Shown: in pieces, positions 20,902 to 33,128 of the stretch
Numbering within the stretch: the stretch's first letter is position 1
Layout of the letters: every line of letters starts with the position of its first letter
Assembly: GCA_015501585.1 (NCBI GenBank)
Contig: JADNRY010000001.1
Coordinates: 868,001 to 932,000, forward strand
Direction of reading: 5' to 3'
Source of the DNA: Rhodocollybia butyracea
Lineage: Eukaryota > Basidiomycota > Agaricomycetes > Agaricales > Omphalotaceae
DNA length: 64,000 bases
The notes under the pieces: generated by a model
Told to the model about the DNA's origin: nothing
Seen by the model: the letters and a program-made list of their open reading frames with translations, nothing else
The model's database searches: none
Program-made: the position numbers and the translations under genes

Positions 20902-23163
20902 ATGGGAGATATCCTCAAATCATACGCCCAACTATCCTCAACCACTCCACGATCGCAGGTATCTCATGTCCTCCAATCTATCATCACCGGTGAGCCACCC
21001 AACAAACAATTTTCCTTCTATCAACTATTAATTATCATAAAAATAGCCCTCCCATTCTCCTTTGATCACTCCTCTCGCTCCCAAATCCTAACCCTTCTCT
21101 TACACGATCTCAAATCTATCGGTCCAAAAGCAAAGTTGTCCCACAAGGGTGCGAAAACAATTCTTCTTTCTCACTAGATGAATCATAAATCGAGATCGTA
21201 ATCGCTTTTCTTTTAGATGCCGCGCAGGCGCTACTAGCGGTAAAAACACTCGGGAGGATCCCAGGTGGTTCTGACCCTCTGGCAGAACCAACGAGTCTGT
21301 CGACGCTGTTAGGCCTTGCGAGCTCGTTGAAAGACGATCCGGAGGCATCGACGGAGGCTCTTAGGTGTATCGCGAATACGCTGTTGCTGTTTGAGCATGC
21401 ACGAGAGACGTTGGTGTCTAAGGAAGTTGGTGGATGTGAGATTTGTCTTGCCATGCTCGATGTACGTCCTCTCTCTTTTCCTAGCCACTGTACTTGTATA
21501 CTAAGCGCTTTGCTTTTAGAAAGCAACAGCCCCAGACCAAGTATTCACCCTCTCCCGCATATTCTTCCTCGTCACCGTCTCACGCACACCCCTCATCCCA
21601 TCCCTCGTCGAGGACAAACGCCACGGCAGGACCGTCATCGACATCATCGCTGCAAACTCGATACATCCATGGTTACCATCCTCGCGGGAACAAAGTTCGC
21701 GCGCGATGCGATGACGGATCTGTTGAAGTTTGCGTTTAATATCTTGTTGCATTATCCAAAGGTGCGCGCTTCGGTTTCGAAGTGGACTTGATTCTTACAC
21801 GCTAAACTTGAATTGCTCGATAGATGATCGATAACGAAGCGCCAGCAGACGCTACAGAAGAATGGAACGACGCATGGAGTCCCAAATTAGACGGGTACGT
21901 CGATCTATTCGCTTTACACACACGAACGTTAAAAACTCTATCTATCACAGGCTTCTCCCGCCTCTCTTACGCATCTACCACACCCTCCCGCCCACCTTCC
22001 CCGCCCCATGGTCGCCCCGCTCACGCACATCGTCCACGCACTCATCACTATTCCCATCACACCCTCCTCACGGCCTGTCTGGTTCAACACCGCTCCACCC
22101 TCGCTGGCGCGCACATCCACATCCAGCCGCGCCTCCTCCAGCCGCGCCGCCAGCACCTCCACGACCAACACCAACTCCCCCGGCACAAGCAGCCCCGTCC
22201 TCTCCCCCCTCTCCCCCTCCGACTCCCCCGACTCCCCCAAACCCAGCACCCTCGACCGTGCCCTCTCCGTCATCTCCGCAGGCGCAAATCCCTCTCCCGC
22301 TCGCCCTCCCCTAGCCCGCCAGGCGCCGCTTACGACGTCCTCCAACGCACACATGATCTTCTGGAAGTCGCGTTCTCACACCATTTCCCCGGGAACTCCG
22401 ACCCCGACTCTGAAGACGTGCGCAATGCATTCACAAAGGAGATCGCTGCCTCCGGCGCACCAGCCGACACCTCCCTCGACGACGTCCTATCCCCCCTCGT
22501 GGTGCTATGCACGCGCCTGTGTCTCGCAGACGAGGACAGCCGCGTACGCATGCGCGCGTGGATGGTCCCCGCGGATCTGGACCGCACGAACCCGCTGGAT
22601 GAGAGGAAGGATTTTTTGGGCGGTGTATTAGGCTTTTGGGGAGCGTGTATCATACAAGGCTGAAGGTGGCGGTGGGGGAGATGCTTTATGCGGCGTGTGA
22701 TTCTGATGGTGGGTGTCTCTGCATCTCCGCTTTTGGGCGTATTTCTAATCGTAATTCTTAACTCTTTTTTCAGCGTCGTTACTCTCAAGTCTATTCGGGT
22801 ACGGCCACGTCGCAGGGCACCTCTTCTCCAAAGGCGTCATGTCGGCGCCTCCCCCGCCTCCTCCTCCATCTCCTCCACATCCACCACCTCACCTCCTCAT
22901 CCACCTCTTCATCCTCACCTTCCTTCTCCTCCTCTTCCCCCTCCTCAGGGGGCGGCGCCGAGGACCGCGAAATCAACCCGATCACGGGGACGTACGCGCC
23001 CGTGGGGTCCACGCGGAGCGCGACGGCGGACATGACGGAGGAGGAGAAGGAGCAGGAGATGGAGAAGCTGTTTGTGCTGTTTGATCGGCTGGAGAAGAGC
23101 GGCGCGATGCCTGCGAGCCAGAATCCGATGAGGAAGGTTATTGAGAAGAGTATGGCTTCGTGA
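20902..23163 (+). CDS. ric8: Ric8/synembryn (G-alpha chaperone and exchange factor), frame broken at several points
   Basis: Ric8 binds GDP-bound or nascent G-alpha subunits and promotes nucleotide exchange and folding. Seven exons can be followed from MGDILKSYAQLSS. Recognised blocks: LPFSFDHSSRSQILTLLLHD, LKTL-type VKTLGRIPGG, EASTEALRCIANTLLLFEHA, DQVFTLSRIFFLVTV, RDAMTDLLKFAFNILLHYPK, LLPPLLRIYHTLPPTFPAP, RPVWF, YDVLQRTHDLLEVAFSHHFP, SRVRMRAWMVPADLDR, SLLSSLFGYGHVAGHLFSKG and the tail EINPITGTYAPVG...PMRKVIEKSMAS. The frame shifts near 21653, 22006, 22280, 22631 and within the CT-rich low-complexity stretch 22840-22960; each can be explained by one missing base. Because residues on both sides remain highly conserved, sequencing or assembly deletions are more likely than gene death. 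Confidence 0.72.
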
Positions 23164-23321
23164 GGGAGGGGGGGAGAAGGGGGAAGGAGGGGTGTGTGGT
23201 AATACGACGAGCATGCGTGAGCGTGGCTCTGAAGGGAACGTCGGCTGGAAAAGGCGCGCGCGGGGCTGGCGAGTCAGAACACGATGAGGAAGGTACCCTA
23301 TCGAGAAGAGTATGGTTTCGT
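23113..23321. repeat. Duplicated 3' end of ric8
   Basis: The last ~52 bp of the ric8 coding region, up to its stop (23113-23165, gcgagccagaatccgatgag...), recur in altered form at 23267-23321 (gcgagtcagaacacgatgag...). The trailing aatacgacgagca and gggaacgtcg are duplicated as well. This is a local ~150-bp tandem duplication. Confidence 0.7.
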
Positions 23322-24018
23322 GAGTCCAAGGGGGGCGTCAGGTAGGGCTTTGCAATACGACGAGCAGGTGTAAGGGAACGTCGTAGATTTTTTTTTTCCA
23401 TTCGATCACACTACTCTTTTTTCTTCTCTTATACCTAATAATATTCCTTCATCCTCATACTATACCATACTAACTTTCATTCATTGTGCATATTTACGAT
23501 TTACGTTTTATCAACGACATCCTCACTCCGTCTCCGTCTCCTTCTAGTATACATACTTTGCGCATTTTTCTTTAATTCTAGTAACACTAATTTGCTTTCT
23601 TTTTAGGTTTTCCAGTCTCTACATAATGTTCAAATCTTCCCTCTCCTCTCTCACAGCAGATACAAATGGCATAACGATTAAGTAGTTCTGATTGTGAGTA
23701 CTTCTAAATCAATACAGAAACATTGGGGGGGACGTAAATTATTGTTACACGAGCAAGAACATGCAGTAAATATTCAATACACTGGGAATGACACTGGGAA
23801 TGCAGAGGAACCAAAAAAAGGAGACCGGGGGAACCATGCGAGGAGAGGAAAGAAAAACTGGTAAAAAAGTCAAACATGCAAGCGTACGAGGTGGGATCCC
23901 TGTATAAGATAGGTACTATAATAGATATGAGCCACAGAAAGTAATTGGGAAGGATATTACAATAGGAAAAATGAATGGATCGTATGAATGGATCGTCAAA
24001 TGGGATAATGGGATCGTG
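23322..24018. other. Intergenic between convergent ric8 and atg1
   Basis: The stretch is AT-rich with T-runs and tatacctaataat-like text, and has no supportable gene. Both neighbours end toward it, so it should contain their 3' untranslated regions and polyadenylation sites. Confidence 0.5.
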
Positions 24019-27000
24019 TCATGATGAAAGTGCGGTAATCGTTTGTTCCGGAGGCTTCACATCCCACGGCGCAGGTATGCGAGCGACGTCGGCGAGATTC
24101 TGGTCTGCCCGTGCATCCTTGAGTCGGTCTCCGTCGTTCATTGCCATTCGTGCGCGGCATCTAAAGAGGCGAAGCTTCGTTCGCTTGATCCCTGCGAGAC
24201 CGCTCAGTGACCAGAACAGAAGGAATAAGGAAACGACTCGGAATGGGGCTCACAAGTAGCTATCGTCGCCTGGTCTTCTTCCATGAACGGGTTGCCCGTC
24301 TGGAGGAGGTCATCTTGCAGGGCGTATAGGCACCACAGCGACTCTTCGTACAGCTTCTCGCATTCGTCAGGAGTAGAGGCTTGATCCAGCAGCTCCTTCC
24401 TCGCAGCTGTGCGACTCTATGGAGATCACAGTGAGATAGCGAATGATATGGATGAAGCTGGAACGCACCAATAGCAATGCACGATCGTACACTAGTTGGT
24501 CCAGCCAACTTTTCGGCCCGTCATACTGCGCGGGAAGCCATGTTTTGACGAGTGCCGCACGGTCGTTACACTTGATAAAATGGTCTTTGAACCATGATAA
24601 CGCTAGATACTCGATGAGCACGCATTACTTCGAACCATACTGACGCTGCATACCGTCGTCAAAGCCCTCGCTGACTACGAAATTACCATCGGGATATCGC
24701 ATGTTCATGTGCTCTTGATAGTTTCGCAGTTTATCAATGCCCTTCTGGGAGAAGGACATCAAGAGCATATAAACCGCGACACATGTTACAGCGTTGTACT
24801 CTGCTTCCATGTCGGCATGTCTCCTTTTCCTCGCGATCTTCTCCGCCTCTCCCTCACGTTTAGTGAATTTACTAGGATCAGGTAAGGGCTCTAAAGACAG
24901 ATACATTAGGAATATCGGCAAGACCAGAAACAATGTACGCACTCTGTGGAACCGCTTTAACATAGTCATACATCTCGTCGGCCCAATGCGTCAATACTTC
25001 TGTCTTCTGGGCAAGTTCTTCCAGAGCTCGCAGGAGTTCATCTTCGAGAGGATCACGCTCCCCTTCGGTATCCAACGACAGAATCTGTGGCCGTCTCGGC
25101 GACGATGGTGAGCTCTGTCCCCTGGAAGTGGCTGCTGAGGAAGATGGTTTTCGATTATGCTGCGGCGCTCCAAACCATAGTTTCTTTGAGGCCAGGTTGA
25201 TAGCACGATTTAGTGCAGTCGAAGCTGCACGGGAGGCCATACTCGACGGAGAGGAAGATAAAGGGGGTGCAGTACTTGTACTAGGTGGAGGAGGAAAGGT
25301 GACGTTGGCTTGATTGAGGTCGGGTGTAGAATAACCTTCCAGAGAAGGTGAAGGAGGTACGCGCCGCTCTTGCAAAGGTCGTCTGGGCACTGAATCCAGT
25401 TCTGTTGTTGAGGGTAATTAGCTCAGGGAGATGAAATGACTGAAACGTTGTTCACCATCCACGGCTCGGTTGAACTCCACAGCGCGAGTATCTCCAACGA
25501 GGACATACTCTCGTCGCAAAAGACCGTCTTCCTCAGTCTCGCCAGGAATAACGGAACTTTCAATCGATAACGGTCGAGATGACGGTATTCGCGGACGAGT
25601 GCAGGGTTTGAACTGGTCGACGATTGTCTCGATTTCATTCCTGGCTGCGATGGTCTGTTGACAGAAATGAGTCAACAATTCTACAGCAGTGTAAATCATA
25701 CTCACACCTCCTTCATCGCACTGTCATGTGCAGGCGGTGTATTTTCGGGTTCACCCAACGTCGATGTCCTGCGGAAATTAAACTTACTTGGAGGAATCAT
25801 GGCCTTTTCGTCTAGTACTTCCGGTGGAATCACCTTGTGACCCTCTGGAGTAGCAGGCCTAGCAGACCAAGGAGTACCTTGTTCCCCGTCCCCTGTGTAC
25901 CTACTCCCTTCTGTGCTTGTAGCTCCACTAATAGTCGAAGCCACCACTGATACCTCAACATCTGCATCCTCCTTCGGTTTCGGGAACTTGCTTTTGGCAA
26001 CAGCGGTACTTCCAAAAAACTGTTCGAAGCTTGCACGTTCCAGAGGTCTCTGCTTCAGCAACATCCGAATGAGTTTCTTGATGTCAGTCGGTACAGGGAG
26101 AGCCTCGCTTCCACCTCCACCACTCTTGGCTGCAGAAGAAGTTGGATCCTCATCTGGAAATTTAATCCCTTTAGAGTGTTCGATCTTCTTCAAAAGCTCA
26201 ATATGGTTTTGAGCACGGAAGGGTGGCTTGCCGACAGACATCTCATACAGAACAGCGCCCACAGACCAAAGATCTGCTCTTTCATCGTATTTCTTGTATC
26301 CAAGAATTTCGGGGGCCATGTAGAGTCTTCAGGGCAATGCGATTATACATTAGTCGTCAATGTAGTTTCAAGATCGATATCACTTACGGGGACCCGCACA
26401 GTGTTTCTGCCATCATGGTTTTGGGTAGAGAGCGAGCAAAGCCAAAGTCGGCCACTTTCAGGATTGGTACACCAAGGGATGACCACGGGCCAACTCTTCC
26501 GGAGAGGCAGGATTTAAGAGAAGATTCTGCGGCTTGATATCTCGATGGATGAGATTTCTTTGTCGAAGAAACTTAAGAGCTCTGGCGAGTTGCCGAAGGA
26601 AACTGCGAATAACAATCTCATCGAGACCACCTGTTCGAGGATGTGGATAATATTGTGGAGCAGCACCGGGACTGGGTATATATTCCAAGGTTTCGACACG
26701 GCCTCGTTTCTTGATATAATGCGTCAAGTCGCCTCCAGAGCAGTATTCCATGACCAGGTAGATATTGTGCTGCGATTGCTGAGGGAACAAGTTGGAAGAC
26801 AACAAATTAGCGATAAGTGAGCTACTTACAACAATATCAATCAGTCGAGTTATGTGCCGATGCGACAAGAGTTTCAATATCTGAATTTCGCTCTGAAGAT
26901 TCTCGAATAGTTTCGTAGACAGCTTGTCTCGTTTGACGGTCTTGATAGCGACTTGTTTATGGGTTTCCTAAAGTTAGAAGATGAGTTCCAATAGCACTGA

Positions 27001-27139
27001 ACACGCAAGAAGAAGCAAGACGCACTTCATGATAGCCCTTAAACACAGTGGCAAAGCTACCTTTGCCAATCTCATTTGCAATCACATAAGGCTTCACATC
27101 TGAGCCTTGTGCATCGTTCGAGGGCACCGGATTAGCCAT
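24019..27139 (-). CDS. atg1: Serine/threonine kinase ATG1 (autophagy initiation)
   Basis: Ten exons: 27139..27026, 26967..26830, 26778..26388, 26326..25708, 25654..25456, 25401..24943, 24890..24654, 24602..24469, 24416..24254, 24191..24019, about 875 aa. Kinase domain features: glycine loop [14 protein letters not shown], lysine in [19 protein letters not shown], catalytic loop [18 protein letters not shown], and activation/APE segment [13 protein letters not shown]. The long linker is Ser/Pro-rich. The C-terminal region ([45 protein letters not shown], ending [16 protein letters not shown]) matches the ATG1/ULK tMIT-type domain that binds ATG13. One base is missing near 26472 (GHPLG|VPILK), where frame is lost; restoring it makes exon 3 phase-correct, so this is probably a sequence error. 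In the cell it starts autophagosome formation with ATG13/ATG17 under TOR control. Confidence 0.88.
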
Positions 27140-27952
27140 TCCGATTCCGCTGGGGTAAGACAAGATATATGCTGTGTATCAGGCTAGAGCTAGCAGAGTA
27201 TACGGATTCATCCGCTAGATGTAGCGAGAATAGTAGGGAGGTTATGAGTTTCTGGTCGTGGTTGGTTTTGAGATGCTTCGAGAGGTCTAATCGAGTAAGC
27301 TGCCCGCTGCGTGTCACATGACCACGGCGGTACCGCTGACCCTCGCGGAACGAAGCCCAATTGAGTTTCTTTACAGTAGCTAACGTACAGCGTTTTTGAA
27401 ACACTGAACTCAACGACATACTACAGGACCCCTACTTGACATGTCTAATAGCGTTTCTCTTGAGCGATTTCATGAACAGTAGTCGTCAATTTCCCAACCA
27501 CCATAACAACCTTTATTGGTGGTTCATGCGCGAAGCTATAATCGCTTGCTGTCCAGTTGAGTCTGCACTCCCAGTCGCCTCCACCGCAGGCGAGCTAGCA
27601 CTCATAATATGACTTGCCGAGATACCACTTTTGAGTGGAGCTGAAGGGCGGCGACCGCTTGAAGTTCTTCGTCCTCAATTTCTCTTTTCGAGGAGGTGAC
27701 AGTAGGGGATCACTTATGTGTGATAAGGTCTCAAAAACTTCAGTTATGACCAGTAAAAGCATCTTCAACTTGGCCTGTAGTAGTACGAGGTTCTGATCTT
27801 TTTGAGAGCAGTATATACTTGAGTTTTGGATGGAGTCTAAAAATTGAATATTTTCGCCTTAAAAACCGAGGTTCCCAAGAAGCCAAACACATTTCTAATA
27901 TCGACATCAGTCACACTGTACGCAGGCGTAGCGAGTACTGCAATACCTACGT
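27140..27952. other. Upstream region of atg1 / 3' flank of the methyltransferase gene
   Basis: About 800 bp. Both neighbours are on the minus strand, so this holds the atg1 promoter and leader and the 3' end of the upstream gene. No further gene is supportable. Confidence 0.45.
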
Positions 27953-29038
27953 TCAAAAATCGAAACCTTTGTTCATATCTTCATACAAGAGCTCACGCAT
28001 CCCAGGTGGAAGTAGCGGTTCGCCCTTCGCGTTTGCTATGTATTCTAGCAAAGATTTACGCCGGTCAAAATAAAAACGGAATAGGGCAAGGCAATACACA
28101 CTAAACGGCATTTCGACACTTTCCTACAGGAGCAAGATATTAACAATGACATATTAAAAAACTGAAAAAGGGTATACTTTGGCATTGAATTTTATCGTTG
28201 GATGGTCCTAATGTCCGAATCAGATACATCGCCAATATAGAGGGGTACTCACAATATAAGAGATTTCATCGAGAGGAACTGGAATCGAATCAGGGTTACC
28301 ATTTGGTTCGTTGAATGGAAGGGCATACCCTTATCATGTACAACAAGCTTCGTAACACCGAGAGCTGTATCCGTAGTCATCTGCGTCGGACCAAGATGAC
28401 GGCCAGGAAAACCTATAACTCTTAGTTCGCCTGTTCTGTCTCTTGGTGGATCATCACCTGTACCAATCGTCAATTACAACCTGCCTTCGAAGTAGTAATG
28501 CTTACCCAGGATACCCTGCGAAATTCCAATGTTCATCTCAGTCATGTAAAAGGCATAAAACGTACCCCAAATAAAAACCAATCAAACCGACCGTCTCCAT
28601 CTTCCGGAGACAGTTCTTTTTCCGCTTTAGGATCCAACAAGCAAACTCTATTCAAAGATCCACCTAGTTTCTCCTTGATCAAGTCCAGCACACCCGATGT
28701 TATGCAAAATGCTTCAGCTGATTCAACCTGGGAGCCAGACGTGGTGGTTTCGTTCAGCTCTGTGAATTTGCTGTCAAATTTTCCGATGAGGATACTGATA
28801 GATGAGTAAAGTAGATTTTCGAGTTTGCTCCTGCGAGTGTGCGCATGTGCTACAGCGAACAAGTCAGATCGATGATAAGGGAAATTTCGTCGCGAAACCG
28901 ACCGCGTACTCTAACTCGACCCAAGGTGGTACAACGTTGGAAGTCTCGTCATCTTCTTCCATATGTTCTGGATCAAGTTGCTAGTCAAGATGTCGAAATG
29001 TGCGGTGTAATCCCACCTATAATGTATGAAAAACCCAT
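27953..29038 (-). CDS. SFM1-type SPOUT protein-arginine methyltransferase (DUF431)
   Basis: Nine or so short exons from 29038 (MGFSYII, 22-nt first exon) to a stop at 27953, about 195 aa. Joined motifs follow yeast Sfm1 closely: YIIEHMEEDD, WVELEYAHM, VCLLDPKAEKELSPEDG, DWFLFGGILG, DDPPRDRTGELRVIGFPGRH, LGPTQMTTDTAL and C-terminal EMPFKYIANAKGEPLLPPGM. The GGILGDDPPRDRT and LGxxQMTTDTA blocks form the SAM-binding trefoil knot. Sfm1 methylates an arginine of ribosomal protein uS3 in yeast; the same job here is inferred. The last intron (57 nt, inside EMPF|K) is a multiple of three and would stay open if retained. All junctions are GT...AG. Confidence 0.85.
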
Positions 29039-29236
29039 GTACAATCGCAGATCAGAGTAAGGCAAAAATGTTTGTTGATTAGCGCCAAGGCCATTCATTA
29101 CGCATCATTACAAGGTAAAGATTATACAAAGGTAGGCAGACATATATCCATGTACATCGAGTAGCTAAAGTCCAATCTAGAACGAGTCCAAGTTCACGAG
29201 AACGTTGTCAAACACAGTATGTAGTCCAACTCTTTC

Positions 29237-30651
29237 TCATGCAAATGTATTCCTTCCACCAGGAGCGGGTCGGCTTGTCACATCGTGCTCATCTTCGGAC
29301 CCGTCGGCTTTACGCATCTCATCAAAATCCGCAAAGGGGTTCTCCTTAGCGTTGTCGTCAACCTCATACCCATAACCTGCATACCCAGGGGGTTTACTGT
29401 CCGCACCTCCCTTGGTAGGAGGAGGGCCAGGAGGGGGTGCAAATTGACCATATGATTCTTGACCAGAGCCGTACTGGTACCCAAGACTTGGTACAGAAGC
29501 GTCGTAGGCCGGATTGTAGTGGGAAGGGAAAGCGGGGGGTCCGCGGAGGGGGTGCGGATGACATTGGCAGCACTGGTAGGATCTTGAAGTTGGCGGTAGT
29601 AGGCGAACGAGAACAGGCTGAAGATGGTGGAGAGCGCTGTGTAAGGAAGTATTTAGTGATGATGCAAATTTAACGATAGAATCTACTGACTGATTAGGAT
29701 TAGTAATTCAACGATATTAGCCCAAGAATCGTGGTTCCATTCATTAGTGCACCCTATAAGTAACAGTGTATCAGTATAGTGGACCATATGAAAACAATTT
29801 CGCGTCACATTCAGTAGAATCTTGTTGATTCACGAAAGTATGGCTAACAGGCCCCAAAAAACCAAAAGGATAGAAGACTTGGTCTCCTTGTATAAGTTGC
29901 TCGCATTCGCTTATGATGTTGTTCTGAGAGTAAATTGTCATACTGAGAACAAGCAAGCGAAAGAATATCAGCTCACTTTCATCGTAAAATGGATGATGAC
30001 CTCTAAAAGGCCACCGCCCGTAGCAATCAACACTGTCACGAAAGACAGCATAGCGTATATCCGAACGAGTTGATGGCGTTGCTAATGGAAAGATTGCAGT
30101 GTTAGTACAGGTAACAGTAGGATGGTGCGAAGGCCTACAGTCATTGTAGCAACAATACCAAAAGCCTAGATATGAGATCAGAAAAGGTGTGCAGCACAGC
30201 AAGTCGAACAGGACCTACTTCGAAGGCAAATACGACGATGAGTAAGATTCCCATGATTAATGAGAATGTCGCTAATTTGGACTGTTGTTCTAAGGTACAT
30301 CGTCAACTTGAAATACAGAGATTGAGGAGGAAAGGACACACCATTTCTATCAATACTGATACTCCGGAAATTCCCAATCTGCACCGACGTGAGTCTTGTG
30401 TGAGAGAAATACCAGGATACAGAATACGAACAGCCCTGTAGAGCTCGAGGTAAGCCGAGAACAATGGGATGGAGTGGAATAGAGTGGGACGCACGAGAAC
30501 AAAGAATATATGGCACTTAGAAAGGCAACTAAAGCACGTTGAAAGCCAAAGCCAGAACTGGATTGCAGATCACTTACAGAGCATCACAATGGACCTCAGA
30601 TTTCTGCCTGCAGAAAGTCGATTGACATAAGATGCTTGGGCCCCTGCTCAT
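29237..30651 (-). CDS. Four-helix (MARVEL-like topology) membrane protein A
   Basis: Stop at 29237 is firm; the 5' end is not (about 30600-30651). Exons recovered in order: NLRSIVMLFAFL..., KLATFSLIMGILLIVVFAFE, AFGIVATMT, QRHQLVRIYAMLSFVTVLIA then TGGGLLEVIIHFTMK, NNIISECEQLIQG...QQDSTE, WCTNEWNHDSWANIVELLIL, then ALSTIFSLFSFAYYRQLQDP and a Gly/Tyr/Pro-rich tail (GYQYGSGQESYGQFAPP ... APGGRNTFA). That gives four hydrophobic segments, a cysteine-bearing loop between helices 3 and 4, and a cytosolic tail. One base is missing in the C-run near 29533-29538 between the last helix and the tail. It is a homologue of the gene at 31178-32806, arranged head to head. Family known to me only as uncharacterised fungal membrane proteins. 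Confidence 0.65.
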
Positions 30652-31177
30652 GAAATCGTTAGAGTTGTTTAGAAATTCAGGTATTTGGCGATTATACCGG
30701 AAGGAGGCGGGCGAGAAAACATTCTGGAAGATACGTTGAATGTATTGAACAGAGATTTAAAAGAAGAAGTAGGTCGGAGGAAGTGAAGTGGTGGTAGGTT
30801 TAGAAGAGGCGATTTGTAATATTGTATTCACTGCCAAAGCTTATTGTCCCACACTCGCACATGATTAATGATCGATAAGATTAGATATACTGATTTTATA
30901 AGCACAGCACATGCAATTCATGTCTACTTTGCGTTCGATGTGGAAGGAAATTAGCACAAGCAAAGTATCGGAGGCCCAGAGGACTAAAGAATAAGTGTTG
31001 GCTTAAAGCTAACGGTGTTGGAGCGCTGAGCACCGCCATCCCGAACACGTATCACCTACATCTGATCCGGTTTTCGCCCTAGCGCTAGAAAATCTCTTAA
31101 ATACCTCGGGGCATTCAAAAAATGCCCTCAAACGGTGCTGGTTACTGTTCAGAGAGAAATACATACATCGTTGAACG
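30652..31177. promoter_or_regulatory. Shared divergent promoter of the two tetraspan-type genes
   Basis: About 520 bp between the two divergent starts, with no gene inside. No TATA box in a convincing position was seen. A bidirectional promoter is inferred from gene order only. Confidence 0.4.
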
Positions 31178-32806
31178 ATGATTGCAACTCGCCGCATTCC
31201 GCCGCCTCTCCAGCTTGAAGGTGGTACCATATTCACTTTCTAGCTATCTCTCTCAGCTAATTCTGTCTCTCCTTTAGATGATAACACTAGATACGGACGC
31301 GATCGTAGGTGTAGCTACCCGATAAAACAAGAATACAAACATATTTCTGTTCAGTTTTGCATAACAGGGTAGTGGAGAAAGACTCCTTCTTTGCGCAGAT
31401 GTATGAGACGGACTGGAGAAAGCCCATAGTCATAGGTGCGATCTCTCAATGCACACGACGATCATTTCTTCATCTTTTTGTAGTGGCTTGTATAAACCTA
31501 ATCCGGTATCTTTTCTCGTGAGTTTTCTCTTTTCTCATGATCATGGACTACACGTCTTGAATAATCCTCTCGTAGAGCGCTGTTGATTGTAGGTGTGGAT
31601 TTATCCGTTGGATTCAGATAGTTCATGCTACTTCTATTCAGGCGTTCTCATACAACGAGTTGGAGAAACTTGACAGTACTCGTAAGTTCATTACCGTTTC
31701 CCGTTTGATCGTTTCCAATGCCTATTCCTTCGCAGTTCACTCGCGCAAACGCACCGTCATATTTGCCATAGTGGGGATACTGTACCTCGGAACAGGTCTA
31801 ACTGAGGTGTTCGGTATAATAAGCGTAATACTGGTATGCATCTCCATTACTTAGATACATGTCTAGTCCTGATACAGAGCACATAGCGACGGCTACGTCT
31901 CATTCGGATATACGTTCATATGGCGTTTGCATCAGCATTGGTGGTAACGGGCGCAGGTGTGCTTGTAGCATTTGCCTACTTTGAGTTTGCTGTATGTCAT
32001 TCGTGCTGATAGCAACTCCCTCCGGACTAACTTGCTCTAGGAGGACGTAGTCAATCAATGCGTCTCGATCGCAAAAACCGGAAAAATTGTCGTGAAGTTG
32101 GTTTATGTGCGTTTAACTTTCCTGTTGTTTCTTCTTCGAAAGGCTGATATCGGACCATAGCCAAGGACCAACCACCCTCTTTCCACTCAAGATCTTCATA
32201 TGCGTAAGTTTTTGTTTTGGACACTCACCTATGACTTTTCACCGTCTGTGTAGAATGCTTCAACGCCTGGTCGTCAGAATCCTCTTCCCAGATCCTCTAC
32301 GTCTTTGCGTTCTATTTCCTTCCATCCGCATTCACCTGTCTTCTCGTATACACCTATTACCGCCAGTGTACTGACCCATATCACTCAGCATCTCTATGCT
32401 CCCAAATGGTTGCAGGAAGTGGTAGACACCCCTACACCCGCGTTCCTCGGGATGAATATGTTTCTCCGTACTTCAGCCCACTCCACAACGTCGTCGTCCC
32501 TCAGCAGCGTGGTTCCAATTCGCGCACGGATTCTCGCACCGGTACTGGTTCCAGTACTAGGCGACGTAGTGCCTTTCCATGAATTCCCTATCAGGCAAAC
32601 GTTCCGCAAGGAGAGCCAAAGTCAACTGGTTCTCTAAAATGCCTCGGAATGGTAGCAGGGCGTCGTTGAACTCGTCATTGTTGTCTGCAGCGACGGTGTC
32701 GCCAGGCCTGCCGAGTTATGGTGGTACTAGGGGCCATTTAGGTTACACGTACGAGATGCCTTACGGTCCAGTTAGCAGTGCGAATTCGGAAGGCAAAGAT
32801 GTATGA
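31178..32806 (+). CDS. Four-helix (MARVEL-like topology) membrane protein B
   Basis: Exons begin 31178 (MIATRRIPPPLQLE), 31278 and 31368, and continue through KPIVIVACINLIRYLFSALL, AFSYNELEKLDST, LHSRKRTVIFAIVGILYLGT, GLTEVFGIISVIL, RRLRLIRIYVHMAFASALVV, EDVVNQCVSIAKTGKI and QCFNAWSSESSSQ. The fourth helix follows (ILYVFAFYFLPSAFTCLLVY, then TYYRQCTDP). The order of helices, the (A/V)FGI(V/I), (V/I)RIY, TG(G/A)G and YYRQ..DP motifs and the loop NxW(S/N) all match the neighbour at 29237-30651. The uninterrupted frame stops at 32582, but a one-base shift there leads into a well-formed basic then Gly/Tyr-rich tail (GKRSARRAKVNWFSK ... GYTYEMPYGPVSSANSEGKD) ending at 32806, so the true C-terminus is probably the latter. 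Confidence 0.7.
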
Positions 32807-33128
32807 GTAGTGTTACATGTCCGTAGTCAATTCATCTCTTCATGCTGCCTTTTTCGACTACCCAGAGTTGCCCGTTTCATTCCATTTCAATATGTGGTGA
32901 CCATCTCATGACTATCACCACTTGTTTTTGGGTCTGTTTTTAGGCCACTTCTAAGCTGAGAATCTGATCATTAGTTTATTTGGGCTGAATAAACTCAGTC
33001 AAGCTATAGGTCAGAGAAACCAAGACTTGTCGCGCTCAAATTGCATTTGCAGGAACACCAAACAGAAGTGACGAGTCATTGCAGACCCCTAAAGACCTCT
33101 ACTTCTACTTCGCCTTCACCGAGCATCA

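Noticed and set aside
22330..23401. Several Ser/Pro/Arg-rich frames opposite ric8
   Set aside because: They are shadows of the CT-rich low-complexity coding strand.
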